NCBI GenBank assembly: GCA_032358255.1 | Contig: JAULBX010028780.1 | Coordinates: 1 to 26,706 of the forward strand | Direction of reading: 5' to 3' | DNA from: Heterotrichella gracilis | Lineage: Eukaryota; Sar; Xanthophyceae; Tribonematales; Xanthonemataceae | Length of the DNA: 26,706 bases | Shown: positions 11,201-17,678 of the stretch, piece by piece | Layout: the number at the start of each line of letters is the position of its first letter | Numbering within the stretch: the stretch's first letter is position 1 | Made by a program: the position numbers and the translations under genes | Notes under the pieces: generated by a model | The model's input: the letters and a program-made list of their open reading frames with translations, nothing else | The model's database searches: none | Told to the model about the DNA's origin: nothing

Positions 11201-12950
11201 ACCCCGACCAAATCAACTAGACCCTAGGAAACCCTTGTGAATACTAGCCAGTGCAGTTTCCCATTGGTCTGTGCCAGTCCTAACCACGTCATCCTTTATC
11301 AAAACTACCCACTGACGCCCCGCAGGTATACAAAGCCCTACAGGGTGGCAACGTTGCTCCTCTAAGCATTGAAAAACCCTACACCAAACCCTACCCAACC
11401 CCTACTCCCCCCGCAGGTGTACAAGGCCTGGCACTTTGGTGGAGGCCGAGCTCAATAAGGAAACCCTAATATATACCCTAACCAGCCCCCACCTCCCCTC
11501 GCAGGTGTACAAGGCCCTGTGGAAGGGCGGGGTGTACGTCGCCGCCAAGGTCATCCAGCACGCAGACCCTATCGTAGGGTCCCAGCAGGACGAGTTTGTG
11601 CGCGAGGTGGAGGTGCTCCAGTCCTGCCGCTCGCCCCACGTGGTGCAGTTCATGGGTGCGCATGTGAGCGAGAAGAGCTCCATGATTGTGACCGAGCTGA
11701 TGGCAGGGGGGTCGCTCAGCTCCGCCATCGCGCACAAGCAGGTCACCTGGTACAAGCGGTGCGTAAACCCTGAACCCCAATTGGATTGGACCGTGGGCCT
11801 GCACTGCCTGCGCACTGCTAGCAGGCTAGCATTGATCCTAATCCAAAATTTGAAACGCGCCTAATCCAAATGTTTGGCTCCACTTTGACCCCTAATGCAA
11901 ACCCACACCTCCCCACCCCTCGGCAGCATCTCCATCAGGCCTTACAGTACCTGCTCTACCTGCACTTCATGAATGTGCGCCACGTGAATAGCATGCCAGC
12001 AAAGTGCTGCTCATACCCCGCACATACCCTAATATTTCCCCATCTCAAACCCTTGCCAATAACCTAACCCTACACCTCACCTCCCCGCAGCGGCACTTCC
12101 ATCGCGCTGGACGTTGCCCAGGGCCTGCACTACCTGCACTCAAATAACGTACTCCACCTGGACATCAAGAGCGCAAACGTGCTACTGACCCAGTCTGGGA
12201 CAGCCAAGATTGCGGATGTTGGTCTGGCCCACATCATGAAGAACACGCGCACCGAGGTGCAGGGCAAGGGGACGTTTGCGTGGATGGCGCCGGAGATGCT
12301 GATAGGTGGGTGGAGGAGTGGGGGGTGGGGGGGTGGGAGGATTTGTAAGAGGGTGAAGTGGGGATGGAGGGCTTGTGCGAGGGTGGTTGAAGGGAAGGAA
12401 GGACTGCGCAGCAATGCATGGTGAGCCAAAGCAAACATAAAACCCTAATGCTACAGGGTGCTGAACTCCAAATCCTAAATCCTTTTTATGAACCCTAGTC
12501 CGAAACCCTAATCCAGATCCCTACCGCCCCCTCCCCGCAGGCCCTGTGGTTGGCACCCCCGCTGATGTGTACAGCTATGGTGTGATGCTGTGGGAGGTGG
12601 TGTCGGGCCAGGTGCCCACGCGCCACAACAGGAGGCCGGTCAGGTGAGTGCGGGAGTAGGAGAGGGGGACGCATGGGGCACATTTTTTTCCAAACCCTGC
12701 CAAATGTTGAGCTCAACCCACACAACCCTCCAAACCCAAAACCCTGTATTTCAAACCCTGCAGGACCCCCGAGGAGTGCCCCGAGGTGGTTGAGGACCTT
12801 ATCCAGTGGTGCACCAAGGTGGACGCGCAGGACCGGCCCACCATGACAGAGGTCATCAACGTGCTGCGACACCTCAACGCAACCAGCCCACCCTCAAATG
12901 CATCGTCGCATGTTGGCTCGGCACGGCTGGATAAGGGGACCAAGCTCTGA
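2156..12950 (+). CDS. LRR receptor-like protein kinase, 22 exons, complete
   Basis: Assembled exons: 2156-2273, 2816-2975, 3369-3485, 3858-3932, 4265-4345, 4608-4682, 5120-5197, 5772-5852, 6429-6500, 6903-6983, 7272-7352, 7687-7764, 8253-8321, 8729-8806, 9113-9190, 9977-10139, 10366-10530, 10980-11159, 11505-11758, 12091-12305, 12541-12643, 12764-12950. They sum to 2589 nt (862 residues plus TGA). Every junction is GT-AG and every phase agrees, which strongly supports the model. Order of domains: signal peptide (about 1-22, hydrophobic V-V-A-L-A-V-L core, likely cut after A-D-A), LRR N-cap (about 40-130), 12 LRRs (about 132-440), Cys-containing C-cap (441-495), transmembrane helix (about 510-534, then R-R-K-R), juxtamembrane segment, kinase (about 600-840) and a short Ser-rich tail. 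The expected role is a cell-surface receptor that senses an unknown ligand and phosphorylates cytoplasmic partners. The ATG at 2156 is chosen because it gives the signal peptide directly; an in-frame ATG at 2165 would also work. Ligand and partners are unknown. Confidence 0.9.
2816..3485 (+). other. LRR N-terminal cap encoded by exons 2 and 3
   Basis: Exon 2 (2816-2975) encodes I-L-L-S-I-R-D-T-F-R-N-W, then L-P-C, then W-S-G-V-D-C, then L-V-T-V-V. This matches the plant LRRNT pattern of an A-L-L..F helix, a W-x-G-V-x-C pair of cysteines and the first beta strand. Exon 3 (3369-3485) adds a C-G-Q-K-C segment, a Pro-rich loop and a first degenerate repeat (L-K-G-P-F-P-D-A-L-G-D-L). Exon 3 starts after a TAG acceptor and both exons end at GTACGC donors in phase 2. 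Confidence 0.8.
3064..3098 (+). repeat. Intron copy of the end of exon 2 with its donor
   Basis: This segment repeats GGGCTGGAGCGG (coding, near 2934-2945) joined to the donor context GTGTACG-TGCTGAACCCT of 2974-2991, skipping about 25 coding bases. It lies about 90 bases downstream of the true donor, in the same orientation. Confidence 0.6.
3977..4053 (+). repeat. Near-complete pseudo-copy of LRR exon 4
   Basis: About 60 of the 75 bases of exon 4 are repeated 113 bases downstream, including a perfect 20-base stretch starting AGCTTGCCTGACAGATGGGC. The copy still reads N-F-F-L-G-S-L-P-D-R-W-A-Q-Q-L-P-N and follows an ACCAG that could serve as a weak acceptor in phase 2, but the donor side is lost. 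It is probably not spliced in. Confidence 0.8.
5176..5390 (+). repeat. Three-copy degenerate tandem repeat (about 80-85 bases) covering the end of exon 7
   Basis: The exon 7 end and donor (TTCCAGGAGCTGACCACAAT, then GTAGGGTGCTG) recur at about 5256 and 5341 with the linking sequence also repeated (GGTTAGGGTATTTTACTACT versus GATTAGGGTTTTTTACCACT). Spacings are 80 and 85 bases. The first unit overlaps coding sequence; the others are wholly intronic. Confidence 0.8.
5891..5917 (+). repeat. Intron copy of the end of exon 8 and its donor
   Basis: CCCCAAGCTCTACGACCT plus donor GTACGC at the end of exon 8 is repeated 57 bases downstream as CCCCAAGCCCTACGACCT plus GTGCGC. The copied GT is a potential decoy donor. 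Confidence 0.75.
6281..6400. repeat. 20-base minisatellite, six exact-length units
   Basis: Six consecutive units of exactly 20 bases begin at 6281, 6301, 6321, 6341, 6361 and 6381. The consensus is ATAATGTCAACAGGGAAGTA, with changes only in the second half except for one A-to-T. The array lies in intron 8 of the receptor kinase and ends 28 bases before exon 9 (6429). There are no spacers, so it is not a CRISPR array. Confidence 0.95.
6513..6550. repeat. GGT/GTG trinucleotide microsatellite
   Basis: A run of about ten GGT triplets sits just inside intron 9, right after the exon 9 donor. The reverse frame gives a polyhistidine stretch with no other coding support. Confidence 0.85.
7418..7592 (+). 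repeat. Two diverged intron copies of the end of exon 11
   Basis: The end of exon 11 (GCCAAGCATCTACTC, donor GTAAGCC) is echoed at about 7419-7450 (AGAGCAATTACTC plus GTATGCC) and about 7548-7590 (GCCAAGCACCTGCTC plus ATACGC). The two copies resemble each other further downstream (AGTATCCCCACCTCTGCCCT versus TATCATCCCCCTAGCCCT). The third has lost the GT. Confidence 0.55.
8338..8375 (+). repeat. Short tandem copy of the exon 13 end and donor
   Basis: CCTCACAGATCTGTAAGTAC followed by CATGCATC at the exon 13 end is repeated 29 bases later as CCTCACAGACCTGTA, an insertion, then AGTACCATGCATC. The copy has been split and the donor weakened. Confidence 0.7.
9233..9253 (+). repeat. Exact 21-base copy of the exon 15 end and GTAAGTA donor
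   Basis: The last coding bases of exon 15 (CAGCTGACGTGGCT, 9177-9190) with donor GTAAGTA are repeated without any change 56 bases downstream. The following text (GTACAAAACC...AAAATACATCAGC) is also repeated, so a full 56-base unit was duplicated. The second donor is intact. Confidence 0.9.
9500..10000 (+). repeat. Degenerate duplicated blocks in intron 15, including a copy of the exon 16 acceptor
   Basis: The acceptor and first codons of exon 16 (TTCCTCCCAG then GTTTGTGTACCCCAA, from 9967) are mirrored 201 bases upstream (from about 9766: TTCCTCCCAG then GTTTGTGTCCCCAA). Upstream of each is a related block: CTCTAGGGTTTCTCCATCCT near 9656 and CTCTAGGTTTTCTACATCCT near 9871, each followed by a CTTGCCCGCA or GTTGCCCGCA motif. 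A more diverged third block lies near 9503-9600. The upstream copy soon reaches a stop in frame. Confidence 0.75.
9977..10530 (+). other. Cys-containing C-cap and transmembrane helix (exons 16 and 17)
   Basis: Exon 16 (9977-10139) begins L-F-V-Y-P-N-D-V-C and contains four cysteines, closing the LRR solenoid. Exon 17 (10366-10530) starts with a Ser/Thr/Asn-rich stalk, then about 25 uncharged residues rich in Gly and Val (residues about 510-534, G-L-V-V-G-C-V-V-G-G-V-V), then R-R-K-R, a positive stop-transfer signal facing the cytoplasm. The topology is therefore type I single pass. Exons 17 and 18 begin in phase 0. Confidence 0.85.
10881..10912. repeat. Telomere-like TTTAGGG run in intron 17
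   Basis: Several TTTAGGG-type heptamers occur with small variations. Similar short runs in either orientation lie at 891-905, 3222-3239, 5660-5682, 5877-5893, 7362-7376, 7774-7787, 15029-15051 and 26464-26476, and single CCCTAA units are scattered through most introns, often just downstream of a donor. They are too short and dispersed to be a telomere. Confidence 0.8.
11321..11460 (+). repeat. Two decoy copies of the exon 19 acceptor and first codons
   Basis: The true acceptor and start of exon 19 (CGCAG, then GTGTACAAGGCCCTG) at 11500 is preceded by copies at 11321 (CGCAG, GTATACAAAGCCCTA) and 11412 (CGCAG, GTGTACAAGGCCTGG), spaced 91 and 88 bases. Translated in phase 0, the copies read V-Y-K-A-L-Q-G-G and V-Y-K-A-W-H-F-G-G, echoing V-Y-K-A-L-W-K-G-G of the real exon. 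The second copy hits TAA after 13 codons. Confidence 0.85.
11921..12020 (+). pseudogene. Degenerate copy of the kinase catalytic-loop exon (exon 20)
   Basis: Bases 11921-12020 match the first about 95 bases of exon 20 (12091 onward), about 160 bases upstream. The copy reads L-Q-Y-L-L-Y-L-H-F-M-N-V-R-H-V-N against A-Q-G-L-H-Y-L-H-S-N-N-V-L-H-L-D, so the catalytic Asp position has become Asn, and the next part (GCAAAGTGCTGCTCA versus GCAAACGTGCTACTGA) is shifted in frame. It follows a GGCAG that could act as an acceptor. It is most likely a dead exon duplicate inside intron 19. Confidence 0.75.
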
Positions 12951-13302
12951 TTGGAACAGCGGTGTGTCCATCATGCTGTGATACCCGGACCGGGATGCAA
13001 TAATGCGATGAGGTGACCAGCGTCCTGCGTCATCTGATGGCGGCTAGTATACCACCCCAGCGTCCTACCACGCGTCAAGGGTGTGGTTGGAGCAGCTGTG
13101 AGGAGGAGCCAGTCGCTGAGCGTGACCCATAGAGTAGTTTGTAACCACTGGAAGAGGCTATCGATTGCAACAAGACTTATCGTATTCAGTTCAATCAGTG
13201 ATGTGCGTTGCTGTGGTTGGTAATCCGTGGCAATCCAAAAATACCATTGGCAGGAAGGAATTAGGCCTCAGCCCGCCTGGGGAGGAGCATTGAAACACTT
13301 TC

Positions 13303-13308
13303 AATAAA
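13303..13308 (+). terminator. Possible polyadenylation signal AATAAA
   Basis: This is a canonical hexamer 353 bases past the receptor kinase stop, followed by a GT-rich stretch (GTTGGTGCATTTGTTG). Many green algae use TGTAA instead, which is present nearer at about 13139, so the choice is uncertain. Confidence 0.3.
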
Positions 13309-13836
13309 GCTTTACATCTGTTGGTGCATTTGTTGTCCTAAGAGTAGTTTCCCTTAGTCCCTGCCTTCGAGCAGGGTATATTACAAGATGTTCATGCCAT
13401 ATTAAATTGTCATCACCTGTGTCATTCCCAAGGCAAGCATGCCTGCATCCTTTTCCATCCCAGGTCGCAGTTGTTCTAATGGCACACCTGACACATGGCG
13501 TGCATGCATTTTTGATGAGCCTCAGGGCTATATATAATACTTACTATTGGGTGGATAAATCTGCCTAGGTGTGTGTACGGTATGCGCATACTGTGCGCGC
13601 ATGTGCCGCAAGTAAGAAAAGGTTATGAAGAAAAGGAACTAAATGCATAATGCATGTAATACTATACATCTTCAGAAACGGCGATATGCTAATCTGAAAG
13701 CATTACTGTAACAAGAAGGTTATTTTACGTGCACTTACAGCTGTCCAAAATGGGCCAAATGGCACAGGGTGCCCACGCCTCCGCTTGTCATCCCTCAAAT
13801 GGAAATCAATTTGAGCTCTCTAGAAGACATGACTAC

Positions 13837-14186
13837 GCAGCACAGATACAGATCAAGTAGCTGGAGGTCCAACTTGGACAGATTGCGATGCCCTAACGGC
13901 CCAAGCTATGTTGTTGGACCTCAAGCCCGTCATTCGCGAATCAGTCTGGCTGGCGCATACACAATCATTGATGATCATCGTTGTGGACAGTAACTGCCTG
14001 CTGCTGCGAGACACAACATCCCCAGGCCTGGACATCCGGATCAGCGTTCAACCATTCACGCATCGCCAAACAACCACGTTGTGGACAGTAACTGAGAGTT
14101 CAAGTGCATCAGTTTCAACCTCAAGAGGAAGCTCCCCCCCCGCTTGTCCCTCTGAGATACCAGAGCGTTGGCTGAGGAAATCCTAG
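13837..14186 (+). pseudogene. Possible decayed coding stretch, unidentified
   Basis: One frame is open from about 13837 to a TAG at 14184-14186 with a soluble, gene-like composition (for example L-T-A-Q-A-M-L-L-D-L-K-P-V-I-R-E-S-V-W-L). No family is recognised, a stop lies just upstream, and no splice sites are clear. An 18-base direct repeat (13979-13996 and 14077-14094) lies inside it, suggesting a local duplication. It may be a remnant of a mobile element or chance. Confidence 0.2.
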
Positions 14187-14282
14187 GCAAGATGCAAACT
14201 CCCTTCAACGAAGCCAAAGGCTAATTAGACTTTCAAGAGTTCCAATAGGGGCCCTAATAGGAAGTTCCATAATATACAATAC

Positions 14283-15465
14283 CTGCACGTGGTACACGCT
14301 GTTCTGGGTGTGGAGCGCACTCTGCTGCTCACACAGGACGCTGTGCTGCAGGTCGTCCAGGCGCTCAGCAATGCCCTTGCTCCCGGGATGCCCTTGCAGT
14401 GCGCGGACCAGCCCATCCATCCTCCTGAGGGCCATGCGGTTGAGCCTGACCTGCAGCTCCTGGGCCTGCAGCTGGTGAAAAAGATTAACTTCGATAAGTT
14501 GAATAAATTTTGCTACAATGTCTGTCCCGCAGTAGGCCACCTCCATAGCTCACCACAGTAGGGCGCAAGACGGACCTTCCTTATGATGGCTTCCTCGCTA
14601 TATGTACTCTCAACACAACAAAATTGCTTGGGCCTCAAGGTCTGCCAGCACAACTCTCTGAAGCTTGTCCTCTAAAAAAACTTTGCATTTTTTCAATTGC
14701 AACTTTGAATACTGAAGTAAAAGTAAACAGAAAGGGGCTTTCTCTTTCGTATCTGCAGCTGGCTGTCGTTCCTCGTGCCGCATGCCGCCTGCGCAGCATA
14801 CTGCAGGGCCGCCCACACGCCCGCCAGCACAGGCGCACCATCCCTGGTGGCAAACAGCGCCTTGAGCAGAGCGATGATGCCCCTGGGATCCTGCATCAGC
14901 AGTCACAGTCACATTACCATGGGTGTAGCCTACCAGGGTGCCTCCACTAGTAATTGCGCACGCCATGCGCCTCCTACCCATAACCAGCGCCAGCCCGGAG
15001 CAGTTGTGTGGGGCAGGTTGTGCAAAGAAACCCTAACCCCTAAACCCTAAACGCAGCTATGGTGGGCGGCCTGACTCACAAGCCTCCTACTACTATTTCA
15101 AAGTGCATTGGTTCTATATACATAAGAGGCACACAATCCCAACGTGCGCCATCCTGTTCGTACCTTCCTGGCGTTGAGCCACAATCACCCTATAGCCACC
15201 AGCCCCCCCAAGAGACCGCATGCCATGGTGGCGAAAACGCGCCTCCACACCAGCCGGGTACCAGCCTGGTCCTGTGCCAGTTTCAGATGCAGGGCGAGAA
15301 TCTTCTCCCCCTCTTCCTCTACGCTTGACTCCTGGGAGGGTGCTTGGCCATGCTTGAACCACGAGTTGGGGACTGGGGTGGTGGGGGGTGGGTGCGGCAC
15401 CGGCACCTTGGCGGTACCTAGGCCAGTTCTGCACAAGTCCAGCGGAAGGAGCTTAGGAGCATGCA
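14283..15465 (-). CDS. Unidentified minus-strand gene, three internal exons recognised
   Basis: In transcription order the exons are about 15465-15189, about 14890-14753 and 14471-14283. The first has a Pro-rich part, an acidic linker, then L-H-L-K-L-A-Q-D-Q-A-G-T-R-L-V-W-R-R and a hydrophobic segment (A-C-G-L-L-G-G-L-V-A-I). The second is hydrophobic to small-residue-rich (G-I-I-A-L-L-K-A-L-F, then V-L-A-G-V-W-A-A-L-Q-Y-A-A-Q-A-A). The third (63 codons, phase 0, clear CAG acceptor and GTATTG donor) is Leu/Gln/Arg-rich with coiled-coil character. Together they suggest a membrane-anchored protein with a helical tail. The donor of the second exon was not found, and the 5' and 3' ends are unresolved. 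A stretch at 15838-15770 starting M-N-Y-A-V-P-F-N-H-R-G could be a first, transit-peptide-like exon. Function unknown. Confidence 0.4.
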
Positions 15466-17678
15466 CTGACAATGTGAGGGCACGGTAGCTTTTTGCTTGC
15501 CGCATGCGTGCAGCACAGGGCAGGTGCATATTGGTACAGCATCCAAGTACTAGGCAGGATGCAGACAGTGGGCGCTTGTGTGATGCAAACTGAAGGGTAC
15601 TACAAGGTGATCAGTGGCAGTTCTGGGTTGTGTGTGCTGATACTGAAGGCTATACCAAGGGCTGAGAGGGCTCGTACCGCTTGTTTGTTGCATTGCAACT
15701 GGGGATGGTGCTCCTTCTGCCACATCGCCCAACTGCAACTGATGAGAAGAGCAAAGCTGACCTTGCACGTTTGACAAGGACGTGGGTCGATAGGCCTAGG
15801 CCCCGATGGTTGAAAGGCACGGCGTAGTTCATAGCGACTACCAGCTGGTGGCAACTATGGCAACCTGGGTTGTACACACGCACCTCTAATGCAGAACATT
15901 TGGAATGCGCACACTGAAATTGAGGTGCGGATCGATCCCGTAGAAGCAAGTAGAAGAAAATCTAGTTTTTTCAAGGGTTGCGCTGGACCGTGGTGGAATA
16001 GTCTCAACAGCGTTGCTGGAGGTGTATCCGTCCGACGACAGATGCATGCATGCATGTGCGAAAGTGACTGACTACGTTCACCACTACAGTGCGGGATCAG
16101 GAGGCATACAAGGTGTGTACCAGAAATGGTAGTGGAAGACCTACACATCTAGGTCTATCCTAGTCAGGGACACGCACTGACAAGGTTGTCATCACCGGGT
16201 GCCAGGGAATGGTCCATGCCAAGGTTGCTTGCTGATGCTGTTGCTTGCGACACACCACGATTCTTGGGTTTTGGTTGAAGGATTTTTTATCAAGTAATCT
16301 CACGAAGATGGACTTGTTCTCTTGTATTGCAGTGGCAACGGTTGGACGGCATGCATGCATGTCTCCTTGACTTTTTCTACTTTTTCACAAGCATGTGCTG
16401 TGGCCACAGCACAGCAGTTTGAAGTGATATTCATGGGCCATGACAGAGCGTGCAATCATTGAAGTTGTCTGATCTCAAGACAGCGTGGCAGCTCTCGAAC
16501 TCCAAGCCCAGTGTGGCATGGCATGGCCCATGCAAGGGCATGCCCGGGCAAGTGGTTGAGTAGGTTGAGGCTAGCCTCATACAATATCTGTTTACAATAA
16601 CACTCCAAAACGTGACGGCTGATTCACATAGAATGACCTGCTGGCAATTATCTGTTTCAAGCTTGGTGAACTAGGTGAGCAGTAGTGCTTGGTGTTGGTG
16701 AGCATGAGGACCCCTCCATGGCGGCACTTCGCGATCGGCTGGTACATATACGTGCTTTTATGGAAACACACTACTTTGAATGGCAGCCCGGCTAAGTTTG
16801 AAATGCATCTCTGAAAATTGCGCAAGGCATCCACCAAGCTAGCTACGATTTTGTATCCTACGGCTACGCTTAGGTATGCTATCCACTTGGTCTTTTTATT
16901 ATTGCTCCATGATATACCCATCAAAAGACTACAGAGTCTGCGCTCCTACAGCAAATGCTACGCTGAGGCTATGCCATACTAATGCTACATTATGGCTAAT
17001 TCTATGCTACAGGTACAGATACCCTAATTAACCGTGGCTATAAACAGCAAAGGTTTCTTGGAAATAAGATTTTGGTTCCAGAACTGTTAGTGGTTTATTC
17101 TACTCAGCACAATACAGGTGCCCTCCTATAGCTAATGCAATGGTATGCTGCGATAAAAAGTAAAAAGGAAAAATAACTTCTGCTACCGTTATGCTGCGCT
17201 TTCAACCATGGCCTATCAACTTCAAATGCAAAAATCTCCTCTTATTCTTTATAGCGCAAAACGCATTGACAACATCAACGTTGACGGCAAACTCAGTTTG
17301 CCAGTCTGGTATTTTATTGCATAAGCACAGCGTATCACAAGCAGAATCACCTTCTAGTCACCACACGATTATATTCAACAGTGGGCCACAAATAAAATCC
17401 TCATCTTCAGTGAACCCTCACCCGACCAACCAGGCCTCGTCAGTCCCTAAACAGTCTCAACAAAACCCTAGTCAGGGTTTACATAGAGCCTCTCCCTTCA
17501 CCCTACCTTTCATACTCCTCAACAGGGTAGGGCATTTTATCTACCAAACCAACTCCACATGGAGCGTAACCGGGAGCGTAACAGCGGCCACCACTCTTGA
17601 ATACCCTAAAAGGTACCACCCGCCGTACACCATGTCTCACGCAATGCTTCTGCTCACTCATCAGAGCATATCCATGGC
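15466..17678. other. Stretch without a supported gene
   Basis: It contains one copy of a dispersed repeat (16041-16160), several GCATGCATGC-type motifs, and between 16850 and 17140 a region with many GCTA/ATGCTAC motifs. The part near 15770-15840 might hold a 5' exon of the minus-strand gene to its left. The 17191-17682 open frame on the plus strand has no splice-site or composition support. Confidence 0.4.
16041..16160. repeat. Dispersed repeat family, copy A
   Basis: It starts with ATGCATGCATGCATGTGCG, continues through an AGTGACTGACT...CAGTG.GGGA.CAGGA core and ends near CTATCCTA. The same order of motifs occurs at 21560-21690 and 21779-21880. No coding capacity and no terminal repeats were seen. 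Confidence 0.65.

Larger units (their letters stand above)
10980..12950 (+). other. Intracellular kinase domain (exons 18-22)
   Basis: Visible landmarks: Gly-rich loop G-E-G-A-H-G-K-V (residues 604-611, split by an intron between K and V), V-A-A-K with the ATP-binding Lys at about 625, helix C Glu in R-E-V-E-V at about 644, catalytic loop H-L-D-I-K-S-A-N-V (Asp 719, Lys 721, Asn 724), Mg-binding Asp 737 in A-D-V-G, activation-segment end G-T-F-A-W-M-A-P-E (755-763), D-V-Y-S-Y-G-V-M-L-W-E and R-P-T-M. All catalytic residues are present, so activity is plausible. The HRD arginine is Leu (a non-RD kinase) and DFG is DVG. Overall style is tyrosine-kinase-like/RLK-Raf, common in plants and algae. 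Confidence 0.9.
12951..14282. other. 3' UTR of the receptor kinase and intergenic DNA
   Basis: Downstream of the TGA at 12948-12950 there is a TGTAA at about 13139 and an AATAAA at 13303-13308, either of which could mark the 3' end. From about 13510 the base composition becomes more AT-rich. A 12-base perfect palindrome GTATGCGCATAC occurs near 13580. No supported gene lies here apart from the weak coding candidate at 13837-14186. The receptor kinase and the minus-strand gene beginning at 14283 converge on this region. Confidence 0.5.
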
